Assembly: GCA_030549495.1 (NCBI GenBank)
Contig: JAUIRK010000029.1
Coordinates: 186,001 to 250,000 of the forward strand
DNA: 64,000 nucleotides
From: Nectonema munidae
Lineage: Eukaryota > Nematomorpha > Nectonematoida > Nectonematidae
Direction of reading: 5' to 3'
Positions within the stretch are counted from its first letter, which is position 1. The number at the start of each line of letters is the position of its first letter. This document shows positions 1 to 10,728 of the stretch, piece after piece. Below the pieces are notes generated by a model that did no database searches, had not been told where the DNA came from, and saw nothing but the letters and a program-made list of their open reading frames with translations. Position numbers and translations under genes: made by a program.

Positions 1-3000
1 GAAAAAATAATTTTTTTGAGCATTAATATAACTAAAAAAAAATAAGGTTTAATTTTTATAGGCATATGAAGTGCCACCTTATTAGTGTAAAAGTATTTCG
101 AGTCGGAGTGCGATTTTTTAAATAGTCGAACTTCGAAACCTTGATTGCTAGTGCAATCCCTGTGATTTACTTCATGACATAGTTTGATATTTAAAGTGAG
201 CGCATACTTCCGAATGCATCTGTCATAGTTTAAAAGTCCAAAATACTGGAAGTATAATACAATTCTACAGTATATTTGTACTTTAAAAGGGTAGTTGAAG
301 AGACAGATTTGGAGAGTTTTAAGAGATATAAGTGGGAATTGGAGTCGTTATGTAATAAAATTTAGCAGTTGGAGTCGGATTTTTAAGTATTTTAATTTTG
401 GTAAGCATATGCAGAGACCCCAACTTTAATCGAAGTCAGAAGTAAGAGTTGGGGTTAAATTTATTAACTTTTCAAGTGTTTAGAGTGTGTACTAGGAGTT
501 GGAGATGGAAGTCTTCCTTCCGACTCTCCAGCTCTACTTGAAAATACAATGTAAAAGTAGAAGGATTAAAAAAATGCTTATTTATTGTGATTTTTTATGC
601 TAATCTCGCATAATAAATTTATTCAGTGTGTCAATCTGAAATATACTACGTGACAAGTTTAAGACGTGTGTCAGGGAATAACAACCACTATTTTATGTGA
701 TTTCAACTTATGGATAAAAGATTTAATTTCATAATTTCTATAAAATATCCTTATAACCGTGACAAAAAATAGAATAGATCTTTGTTTGTCTATTCTAGAT
801 TAGCCTAGTCAAGAGTTTACTTATATTTACTATGAAGCAAAAAATGATTAAAATATAAGAAATAATACAAAAATACTAATAAACGATAAGTAAAGCATTT
901 TATGGTCGAAAATACAATACAACTTATTTTTAATTTTATAAGACAAAAAATTAAAATCTTTTAAATTCGAAAATATTTTAGGTAGGGAATAGCTACGATT
1001 AAGTATGCAAATTGAATAAGCCAATCTAGTTTTATTTCCGTGTGGTAACTAGAGTACTAAACCTTATACAAGCGGTCAGACGGCCCTTTCCAAATTGATG
1101 CTAGCAATGCATTTTCCCAATTGAGTTTCCAAAAGATTTTTGAATGTAAGAAAAAAAGAATATATAATGTGTTATTTGTGGATTTGTTTATACTAGGGGT
1201 TTACAACCGATAAAATCCAAAATATGAAAAAAAAACTTTTTCCTAATCCCGATGTGATGCCCCAATCAGAAATTTCTGGTTAACACACGGTATGTATATG
1301 GAGATATTTTTTCGTGTTGAGAATTCTTAATAAAAAATATAAATCATATTGAGGAAAATTAAAACTAAAAATTAGCATCTCTCATAAGACATTGAATTAA
1401 ATTATATCAATCAATGGTGATGATAAAAATAAAAAGCTTTGACGAGGAGAAAATGTGATTACTGATAGAGAAAAGAGAACAGCCTTTTCATTTTTTCCAA
1501 TGTTATTGTTGATCTTTTTTCTAATTGCTCGTGCCGTATCTTTAGCGCTAGATAGAGTAAAAAACTTAAAAATAACATAATAGTAAAAAATGGATCACTA
1601 ACATAGATATATTTTTCAATACAATTCTAAAAAAGTAGGTTTGTTTGGTGATTTATTAACGATAATGAATTTCAAGCAGATTAGTGCAAACAAAAGAGGA
1701 TGAATATAAAATATTGGATTGAAAACATTAATAGATATGCAATGAACACACAATTACAATTATTTCTGGTTTTTTAAAATGAATCTTCAAAAATTATTAT
1801 AAAAATGAGGGTAAATAAAATACTCTGTAGATATGGGTATTCAGCCTAATATTTAAATATCATTGTAATCAATTAATTTAAAATACCATATTATTTTCAA
1901 AAATATAAACTCATAAAACAATCGGTACTTTATTGTTTTGGCCCAGCCACGAAAAGGTAATTAAAAAATGTACTAAACAACATAAATTTATTAAATCAAG
2001 GAAATTTTTCAACAAAAGTATATTCAAAAAAAAAAGATTTATGGAATTGTTTATGGAACTGAAAATTGGAAAAAATTAGTGGAGGGGCCAAAACAGGAAA
2101 GTATCAAACAATCTCTTATTAATCAATCACAATAAGATAAATATTATTTTTAATTTTTGTTAAAAGCTATTAGGATAAACATCAATAAAATTTATTTTTA
2201 ATAAGATAACTTACTAAAAATGAAACTACATAGTTAATAGTTTAAAAATAATTTAGAATTGAATTAATTTTTATTAAAGCTATCATCGTTCTACACGTTA
2301 AAAAAAACCGCAATACTGGCAGATTTAAAGGGGGCGGAACGGCGTACGCCCCTCCGCCTAAAATTGCATTGCCAATTGCTTGAAAAGTTTTCTTGATCTA
2401 ATTCTTTTTGTAGAACTCAAATATTATGATTTCTGCAACTCGTTTTTAGATTCAATCTTTCTCTAAAGTGAGAAGCCCTAAAAAAATTTTTATGTTTGAA
2501 TCGTAGTTAAGTGTGACATTTATTAATTTTATATTATCCAATTTTTTTTGTAAATTAATTATTTATACACATCAAGTTTTACCACATCAATTCACTTCGC
2601 AGTTCAATGAATGAGGATCGTTTTAATGCTCTCATTCTTCTTTTTGTTTTAGAAATTTTGATAAAGCTTAAATTTATATGCTTGAAATTTGAGTTCTAGT
2701 TTAGTAAAATCCGCCCCCCACCCCCTAATGCCAATTTCTAGATCCGCCCCTTTCCAAACATTAACATTCTTCTCTTTTATCATCTTCCTTAGTTAAACAG
2801 GTCAGTAGCAATCCCATTAAAACAATAGTCATGTTCAAAATTCCTACAATTTAAAATTCTTGAGAATATACTCTATGCCAGTAATAGAAATATAGAATTT
2901 TTATAATAAAAAATAAGTAAAAACTAATTGGAAAAAAAACGTTTTTATGAGATCAGAGTAAAAAATTTACAATTAATTAAACGAAATCACCCTTGAACTG

Positions 3001-3106
3001 AAAAAAAGGTATATACAATATCTTACACTAGAATGAAAGGCTAGATTTGTATTTAAATATAATCACACTTGTGTACAAACTTATATTTAAATATAGACTT
3101 CAAATA
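1..3106. other. Non-coding, AT-rich left flank
   Basis: No convincing coding exon is seen on either strand. Further exons of the TOM1-like gene that starts at 3990 on the minus strand would be expected to the left, but I could not find the next VHS exon here, so it probably lies beyond the window edge. The only unusual composition is two GC-rich patches: about 2325-2350, holding the palindrome GGCGTACGCC inside a larger GGCGGA/TCCGCC stem, and about 2705-2755, with CCGCCCCCC and GATCCGCCCC. They may mark the ends of an old MITE. Around 100-550 there are GAGTCGGAGT-like words that recur at 17410-17535 and about 30520-30600. Confidence 0.5.
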
Positions 3107-3405
3107 ACAAAATGGCAAAAACAAATATTTACTTTAACTCAAAATCATGTATAGTGAAAAAAATAAAGCATATAAGATAGACCCATCAGGATGAGAATTA
3201 ATCATATCGCAAATCTCCATAAAGAGAGCCCAGTCTTCAGATCCATGCAATGGATTCGTAGCTAGATCTATTAAATTAAATAAAAAAATTAGACATAAGT
3301 ATATAAATAAGAGAAATAGACTAGGCCGTAAAATTATCTAACTTGGTTAATGAATACTTGCAAATTCTAAAGATAAGTTTAGAAAGAACTAAGAAATATT
3401 ATAAA
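3107..3405. repeat. Left copy of a ~300-bp direct duplication carrying the VHS exon
   Basis: The segment from AACAAAATGGCAAAAAC to about AAATATTATA is repeated with few changes at 4090-4394, about 984 bases away, in the same orientation. This copy includes functional-looking exon 2 of the TOM1-like gene plus part of both flanking introns. Confidence 0.9.
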
Positions 3406-3990
3406 GCAAAAATAATAATTTCACTTAAATTTTATAAAGTAGTTTGAAAAAGAAAATAAATTTTAAAAATAATTTGAACTAAATATGTTGGTACTTGATA
3501 TAAATTTTAGGACATTAAAAAATTCAAAATAAAACAAAACAATATTAACAATTTCATAAATCTTCTTATTTAATAGGAAAAAAATATCGTTTTTACTTTA
3601 GACACTTTTATTTGGATGTAATTTTTTTTTCTTTGGCCATTTACAATATATGGGAATAAAAATCTTTTCAAATATATAAAGGGGGTTACAAAGGCCTGTA
3701 AGCTAATATTCACAACACCGTGTTAAATGTAAATATATTAATATTAAATGTAAATATATTAATATTGTAAATTTATCAGACAGATTTGAACAAAATTAAT
3801 TTGATATTTTTGAATCAAAAATATATAAAATAATTAAAATTCATTTTTAATGACAGCATCTCATTATATAACTTAAGTAAAAAAACTTAAAATCACCTAT
3901 TTTTAGCCCGATGGGTGTAGAGAGAGCATCTGGGCTAAGAGCATTTGTTATTGAATCTTTAGTTTGGTTTAAAAAGGATTTAATATCCAT
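3183..3990 (-). CDS. TOM1-like VHS-domain protein, first two coding exons (partial)
   Basis: Exon 1 (3990-3897) starts at an ATG and encodes MDIKSFLNQTK followed by STPIGLKI. A GT donor follows, with the last codon split after one base. Exon 2 (3267 down to about 3183) begins after an AG preceded by TTTAATTTAATAG and continues in frame as DLATNPLHGSEDWALFMEIC then DMINSHPDG. This matches the start of the VHS domain of TOM1 and TOM1L proteins (known pattern: F..PVG..IE.AT...L.SEDWALNMEICD.IN). Such proteins bind ubiquitinated cargo and clathrin or Tollip at endosomes. The exon 2 donor is uncertain because the only nearby GT (GTCTAT) is weak. The remaining VHS helices, the GAT domain and the tail are not in the window. 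A second, altered copy of exon 2 lies upstream at 4252-4168. VHS identity is secure; TOM1 versus TOM1L1/L2 cannot be decided. Confidence 0.75.
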
Positions 3991-4089
3991 GACAAAACTA
4001 AGACATAATGATGAAGAATAAAAAACTAAAATCAAATTTATATTTAAAATGATAATCTTGGAAAAAAAATTAATTAAATAAATGAGTCT

Positions 4090-4394
4090 AACAAAATGGC
4101 AAAAACAAATATTTACTTTAACTCAAAATCATGTATAGTGAAAAAAAATAAAGCATATAAGATAGACCCATCATGATGAGAATTAACCATATCGCAAATC
4201 TCCAAAAAGAGAGCACAGTCTTCAGATCCATGCAATGGATTCGTAGCTAGATCTATTAAATTAAATAAAGAAAATTTTAGAGACATAAGTATATAAATAA
4301 GAGAAATAGACTAGGCAGTAAAATTATCTAATTTGCTTAATGAATACTTGCAAATTCTAAAGATAAGTTTAGTAAGAACTAATGAAATATTATA
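4090..4394. repeat. Right copy of the ~300-bp direct duplication
   Basis: Direct repeat of 3107-3405. Its right edge coincides with the start of the reverse-transcriptase fragment at about 4395, which suggests that the breakpoint of the duplication and the broken end of the LINE are one event or share a fragile site. Confidence 0.9.
4168..4252 (-). pseudogene. Duplicated VHS exon of the TOM1-like gene, upstream of exon 1
   Basis: The 85-nt exon is copied with the same acceptor and the same weak donor, but it lies 5' of the start codon exon in gene direction, so it cannot replace exon 2 in a normal transcript. Compared with the copy at 3267-3183 it carries W to C in the SEDWAL motif, M to L, I to V and P to H. 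The Trp of SEDWA is near-invariant in VHS domains, so loss of it supports relaxed constraint. It could be included in a transcript starting upstream, but that is not shown. Confidence 0.7.
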
Positions 4395-5310
4395 ATTTTT
4401 TTAAAAGTTTTGAATGTGAAATCGTATCGAACGCTTTACTTAAATCGAGAAATATAGCTATAACATTATCTGAGTTATCTAAATAATATTGGATTTTTTC
4501 TAAAAAAAATATATGTAGATGTTCTGTACTATATTTAGACATAAATCCAAACTGATATTTGTATAATAAATTTAATTTGTTTATATATGAATGAATCTGG
4601 TTATATAATTTTTTCGAAAAGTTTTGATAGCATATTGATAATATTTATAGGCCTATAATTATTGATTGAAAATTTATTTCCTTTTTTGAAAACGGGAATC
4701 ACTTTTGCAAGTTTAAATGAAGTAGGATAAACATTGAACTCGATACATGAATTGAAGGCAATAACTAGATATTTGATTATATAGTTTAAAATCAAACTCA
4801 ATTTATATATTGGAATATTGCTGATATCACATGAATTTTTTAATTTGATTTCATCCATTGCAGTAATAATGTCGATTTCATTTATTTTACTTATAGTAAA
4901 TAATTAGATACGTTATCATTTATATTATCATCATTAGTTGTGTCTGTGATTGATGTAAACTGATCATTAAACATATTTGTAATTGTTTCTAAATTAGTTT
5001 CTATTTTATCATTTATTTTAATCGCATATTTTTCATTTTTACATGGTTTAATTATTTTATTAATTTTATTCCAAGTGTCCTTGGGTGAACCTATACCGCT
5101 AAAGATTTTAGAATAATATTTTTTTTTCAAATGTTTAATTTTAGTTTTAACCTCGTTTCTATATTTAATAAATTCCTTTTTGAGTTTGGGATTTGTATTA
5201 GATTTTTTTAACTTTACATGACAGATATCTCTTATTTTAATCAGATTGAGTAAATCAAATGTTATCCAATAATTTTGTTTATGATTATATTTTGAATTGC
5301 TCAAAAAAGT
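4395..5310 (-). mobile_element. Non-LTR retrotransposon fragment (linker plus RT motifs up to motif A)
   Basis: Three minus-strand reading frames follow each other. 5304-4891 encodes a lysine-rich pre-RT linker with KYRNEVKTKIKHLKKKYYSK and DTWNKINKII. 4858-4601 encodes FKLAKVIPVFKKGN, NNYRPINII and LSKLFEKII, the first RT motifs. A further frame (about 4615-4410) carries YQFGFMSKYSTEH and AIFLDLSKAFDTISH, the motif-A aspartate. At least two frame changes separate them. The GVPQGS and YADD motifs and the 3' end are missing because the element stops at the duplicated VHS segment. The motif style fits the CR1/L2/Jockey group, but the exact clade is not assignable by eye. Confidence 0.8.
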
Positions 5311-5484
5311 TGTGCCCAGCTCGGGAATTTTACTTTATATATTATCATTAGAATGAATATATTAAGTTTCTTTTCCTTTAATTGTTAATTAATAACTTTT
5401 TTCTGCTTTTTTTCAATATTTTTTTCATAAAACACATATAACTGTTTTTTTAATTATTTTTTTTTAAATTAAGAACAATCAATT

Positions 5485-5578
5485 CTATATATTTTTGAAA
5501 ATATTTCGCTAAATTTCGTTAGTTTAAAATTTAAATCTGAACCCGTTAATCTTATAAAAGATTAAATTAATAAGGTAA
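5485..5578 (+). repeat. Left terminal inverted repeat of the Mutator-like element
   Basis: Begins CTATATATTTTTG and ends TAATAAGGTAA. It is the reverse complement of 10485-10578 with about two mismatches, and weaker similarity runs on for another 25 bases or so inward. Confidence 0.9.
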
Positions 5579-6302
5579 CATTATAAATTTTAAATTATGA
5601 ATTATATATTTGCTATAGATTTATTATTAAGAAAACGTCATTATATTTGCTAAAGGTTTATTATTTTGAATACATTGTTCCGAAAATAATTTTTCTTTTA
5701 TTTCAACCTACAATTTAAGGTAAAAGCTTTCAAATTAACTTATTTAATAAAAACGATAAATTTTTAATATATTTCTATAAAATATATTTTTTATTTTGTT
5801 CAAAGTGGTGATCTGTGGAAGGCCATAGTGGTCGAAGATTAGGCTTAAAAACCTTAGTGTTTATTTTTACAATGGTCATATGAGTATCAAAATATTTCAC
5901 TACTTTATTTTCTAGCTGCTCTGACCTTTGGTTTATATAAGTATGAAGTTCTTAAATTCAAATTTTATTTTGTGAATATATTGATACAATTTTTTTTATT
6001 TTATATATTATTTGGTTTTGTTCAAATAAATTACTTAATTACTTACCTCATAAGATTAAAACCCAAATATGGGCTATTATTTTTATTAGTTGTTATTATT
6101 TTTTTTAGCTAATTCCATGATTGGAAGGGGTTTAGTTTTTCTCTCCCTCCTAATCAATGTCCGTGGTTGTGCTAAATTAGTTATTAATCACTTTGTCGTC
6201 AAATTTCATTGATTAAGAATTGTTCTTGTATAACTTTTGTGTTCGAGACGTATTTTTTAGATACTTATCTTATTATTCTTTTTAAAGAATTTGTGGTTTA
6301 AT

Positions 6303-8960
6303 ATGAACTCGCTTTGTCAAACTTGTTTTAAAAGCAAGGATGAAAAAATGATATACTGTTGTAAGTGCAATAGAATTTATCACATTTCTTTAGAATTTTC
6401 TCATTTATCAAGTTTCACGTCCTTTTTACCTTTTGTGTGTCAAAAAAGCATTATTAAGACATCACAACTTGTCTATTTTGGGCTCATATTACTCCTCTAC
6501 TGTGAGAGAAAAAGTTTTTTTTAAGAGAAGTTGAACTCGAATTTTGTCCTATGCTCAAAGATATTTGTTATTACAAAATTGATTCAATCACTCATGACTT
6601 TATTAAAAGATTAATGATAGATGTTGATAATAAAGTACCGATTTCAACAACACCAGATGGTAATTGTTTCTTCAATGCACTTTCTATTTGCATAGTTGGA
6701 AATGAATCCTTGAGTCTAAAGTTACGTTTGCTAACAGCAATTGAATTTAGCTTGAATTATTTAACATATCAAAAATGTCCAAATAATCCCTCTATTGATT
6801 TTGTTTCTCCTTTGATAGAAAAAGAAAGGTTAGGTTGTTCTAAAATTGGTTCTTCGTGTTCAGCATATACGATGAAAGATGCTGCTACTGTCATAAGGAG
6901 AACAATAATCAGCATTTATCCCCCAATCAATGGTGTATTAGACAGAATATCACCAATTCTTAATACAACATTTTATCCTCAGAAAATTGAAAAAGAACAG
7001 GTTGAACCATTTTTTATAATGTGGACAAATACTAGTAAAATTCAAAATAGCTTTTGGCTACCTAACCACTCCCATTAATAAGGCTGGATGATCACATAGA
7101 TATTACTAAATCGGAAAATTTGATTATTAATAACTCTTTAATGGATAATAAATATATTAGATTTAATGATAGTTTAGTCGTTAAAAATGATGTCGGTTCA
7201 GATAACATTGATCTTGATTTGCGCCATAGTGAAAAGGAATTAATTATGCGTCATAAATTGAAAAATAAGTTTCTGAAATTAATGGAAATAATTAAAATTT
7301 TGAAATCTCCTATCAACGTAGCTAATTCAATCCCAAGCGGTATAAAAGAAAATATTTATTTTATACTAGAAAACCCAAAAGGTTATAAAAAATTTTTTAT
7401 TGATGATTGCGGCTATTGGAAAAATACATCGCAAAAAATATGAATTTTTAATAAATGTAAAAAATGAAACTACTTTCTTAGAAAAAAAATGGAGAACTTG
7501 GTATATATAAAGGTAAAACATTTCTTCCGTTAAATGAACATCTTGATAAAAATAGAATAATTATCTTAAAATCATATTATTGTGTAAGTAAAAGAAATTC
7601 TGAATATAAAAGGAAAATTTCATGGATAGAGGATAATTTAACTAGAGAAAAACAATTATATTTTTGGGAATACGTTGGAAGTTATCCAAATATGATTTCT
7701 ATACACGGTAACACAAGAAACCACAACCATGAGTATATAAAGGCAAATCAACAAAAAAACGTTTTAATGAGGTTGAAAAATCAAATGAGGTTCTTGTAAA
7801 AAAATAAGGGTGACATACCGATATTCTTATATGTATATAAGAAACATTAAATATAACTTAGAAAAACAAAATTTTGGTGACTTAAATAGAAATAACCTAG
7901 CAGATGATATTCAATATGTATTTAATATGATCACGAACTCAAATCCATTTGTTATGGAAATTATTATATCAGAATCCGGCCATCCAAATATCATATGTTA
8001 TACCAATAACCAGCTCATTCATCTAAAAAGATGTCTATTGAAATAGCATTCTTGGTGTAGACAGAACGTTCAATCTTGGCCCGTGTTTTATAACATGTAC
8101 TGTCTTCCAAGACAGAGTTAATTAGGAAATCAAAAAAAGTATCTCCCATATTATTAGACCCTGTCTATTTTCATTGAAATGGAAAATACGATACATATGC
8201 TAAATTTTTTTCGCATTTATCACTCAAATTGGAAAGTGATTTTAATGCTGAAATTAAAACTAATATTTTGCAAATAGGCACGGAAGAAGAAAAAGCTTTA
8301 GTTAAAAGTATTCAAAAAAATTTCCCAAAAGCAAACATTTTATTCTGCTTTAGACATTTATAAAAAAATATTAAACGACATCTGTCACAAAAAATAGGAA
8401 TGAAAATAAAAGAAATTAAATATTTCATTGAATTAATTCTAAGACAAAGAGGATTGATCGAATCAAAAACAATAGATGAATTTAAAGAGAAAAAAATGTA
8501 TATAATTGAAAAATATCAAAACAAAATAGGTAAATATCTAACTGAGAGAATAATACCAAATATTGAAGAACATATTTTTCTCCCACACAAAAGCTCTAGA
8601 TTCCTTATCAATGGAAAAACAACAATTGCGAATCGATGAATAATATACTGAAATCCAATGCTAACTGGAAAGTTCTTAAAATGCCTAGTTTACTAAGTAT
8701 GGTTTATGAAAAAGTTGTTTCCAAGAAAATTTGATTGAATGTGCATTATATGGATTTGGAGATTATGAGCTTACTTCAAAACAACTTAAACTAAGAAAAA
8801 ATGAATGGGAAAAACAATTTAAAGAAAACAAAGTTAAGATCTTTCAAAGTTTCATAGATGTTAATAGTTCTATCTTTGAGAATTCAATTGTTTCTACGAT
8901 CAGAAATTAATTGTAAAAAGAGCATCAAATGTTGCAAGGAAGCCAGGTAAAAAAAACATT
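6303..8960 (+). pseudogene. Broken OTU-FLYWCH-MULE transposase gene
   Basis: Remains of one long transposase lie in order in several frames. 6303-6420: a zinc finger with CQTCFKSK, MIYCCKC and YH. 6551-7078: an OTU-type fold start with TTPDGNCFFNALS, where D-x-N-C-F-F is the catalytic Cys motif of OTU peptidases. 7120-7443: a linker ending DDCGYWKNTSQK. About 7490-7760: a FLYWCH-like part with KRKISWIE, FWEYVGSYP and NHNHEY. About 7800-8370: the MULE DDE core with LGVDRTFNLGPCFIT (first Asp), EEEKALVKSIQKNFPKAN and the typical CFRHL C-x2-H signature. About 8400-8900: the C-terminal helical part with NNILKSNANWKVLKMPS and ALYGFGDYELTS. Stops and frame changes occur between most blocks, so no full protein can be made. 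OTU fusions to MULE transposases are known from other animals. Confidence 0.85.
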
Positions 8961-10484
8961 TACTAAAAAATTTAAAAAATATTAATGTAAAGTTAACATA
9001 ATCTTATTAAATAAATTTTTATTATCTTTTTTAACTTTTATTAACAATGTTTTTTTAATAACTTTACTTTTTCGATAATGAAAATTGAAGGGAAAATGAT
9101 TGTATGATGTCGATTGTATTCAAAGGGAGATTCGCCCATAGATCTCCTAAAATGAAGTATAGGATTTTTATATTTGTTACAAACTACGAAAATCTAACCA
9201 CTGCACAAAATGCTCTGGATACAAACCCACAGAATTAAAAATATATGCACGTTCTGCTGAATTGTGTTTTTTTAATATCGCATTCTTTTGATTTATCTTA
9301 TTCATTATGCTACCTTAGGTCTTATCAAACATAAATGGGAATTTAATATATGTTTTTAATATTTGATGTTTCAATTTAAGAATCGGAATCGTATATTTTA
9401 TTAATAATAATCGAAATCAAATAAAACTGTTTTATCGTCCCATCACTATTTGGATGGGACAATACCAAGGTTTAAGTAGCAAATTTGGATTTTTATAACT
9501 AACAACAAAAGTAACAGTGGAAAATAAAAGGAGTTTATAGAAAATGATACTTAGGCCTCCCAATTATTTAGTAATAAATCATAATGAAATAGGAATATAT
9601 TTATTAAACGAACAAAAATAATTTCAAAATAATAATCATTAAAAATCATAGCAGGTAACTGGGGGGCTAAGGCATAGCAGAGAATTCCATTTCTAAAAAT
9701 ACAAAATCAAAGCAAATAGGTTTAAATGAAAAGTAAATAGGAATATTTTAATCAACATTACAAAAAAAATTTATAAACATAAAATTCATTGTACTGGAAA
9801 ACCACAAAAAATTGGAAAAAAATATTTTTTATTTTAAGTAAGACCTTTTAAAGCTAACATTAAAAAAAAACTAATCGTTTATTTATAATTTAAAACCTTA
9901 AGAACCAGAATTATGAAACGTTTACTCATAAGATTGATGTTTTTCATATAAGCAAATGACTTTATTTAAAAATAAACTCGTCTGGGAACAGTCGTGCTAG
10001 ATTTAATAAAAACAAATACCTGAAAACATGTTTTAACATTTCAGGCACAATGGGACACCAGTGTACAAAAATTGGCTGCTTAATTTATATAAAAACTCAT
10101 TGAGAAAGATAAAGTTCATTTTATGGATAGTTTCGGCATACTAATTTCTAAAATAGCAGAGGCTACATAAACATAATATTTTGAAAAGCATTATTTTTAA
10201 AACAACTATTACTCAATTATGAATATTTATATTTTTATAAACAAAATAATTTCTGAGGTGCCAAATTTTTATACAATGTAATGAAAATATAGAAAATCAT
10301 AGATCTATTAAAAAAATCAAAATTATTATTATTGATTAGAAATAAAAGAGAAAAATAAAAGTTAAGGACTTTTCTCAGTAGGTAATTAAATTAAGTAATA
10401 TCTAGGAGAAAGCCAAGAGTTATAATAAGCAAAATGTTATAGTTATAATATATTATTTTCTTCATACATTAAAATGAAATTATA
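8961..10484. other. Non-coding 3' part of the Mutator-like element
   Basis: No ORF of note. Two small signals are present: a hairpin GTCCCATC/GATGGGAC at about 9439-9463, and at about 10046-10064 the motif CAATGGGACACCAGTGTAC, which is found inverted as ACTGGTGTCCCATTGTAC near 21646. Confidence 0.5.
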
Positions 10485-10578
10485 TTACCTTATTAATTTA
10501 ATCTTTTGTAAGATTAAAGGGTTCAGATTTAAATTTTAAACTAACGAAATTTAGCGAAATATTTTCAAAAATATATAG
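10485..10578 (-). repeat. Right terminal inverted repeat of the Mutator-like element
   Basis: Reverse complement of 5485-5578. The last three bases (TAG) could equally be the first bases of the adjoining TAGG tail of the LINE, so the real end of the repeat may be at 10575. Confidence 0.85.
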
Positions 10579-10597
10579 GTAGGTAGGTAGGTAGAGA
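10576..10597 (-). repeat. TAGG tetranucleotide tail of the LINE
   Basis: TAGGTAGGTAGGTAGGTAG on the plus strand, which is the 3' end of the minus-strand element. Some LINE clades end in short tandem repeats of this kind rather than poly(A). Confidence 0.85.
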
Positions 10598-10728
10598 TAT
10601 CAAAGCACTTTCCAAATTTAATCGATATGCTTGCAAATTGCTTGAAGGGGGTTGAAGAGAAGAATGCAAAGAAGAATGTTAGGAGTATTCTAGAAATAAT
10701 TAATATATATAGAGAAGGATAGTCGGTT

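Larger units (their letters stand above)
5485..10578 (+). mobile_element. Mutator-like (MULE) DNA transposon with long terminal inverted repeats
   Basis: The two ends are a 94-bp inverted repeat (5485-5578 and 10485-10578) with only about two mismatches. Between them lies a broken coding region with zinc-finger, OTU, FLYWCH-like and MULE transposase parts (6303-8960), followed by about 1.5 kb of non-coding DNA. The total of about 5.1 kb and the TIR length suit the Mutator superfamily. No 8-10 bp target-site duplication is visible, and the right end runs straight into the tail of a minus-strand LINE, which probably destroyed it. The low TIR divergence against a decayed ORF suggests mobilisation in trans by another copy. 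Confidence 0.8.

Noticed and set aside
2320-2755. GC-rich patches as the two ends of a MITE
   Set aside because: The patches are not clear reverse complements of each other and no target duplication is visible.
5485-10578. A capsid-bearing or Polinton-like element suggested by long inverted repeats
   Set aside because: The coding remains are MULE transposase with OTU and FLYWCH parts. No polymerase, capsid or integrase motif is present.
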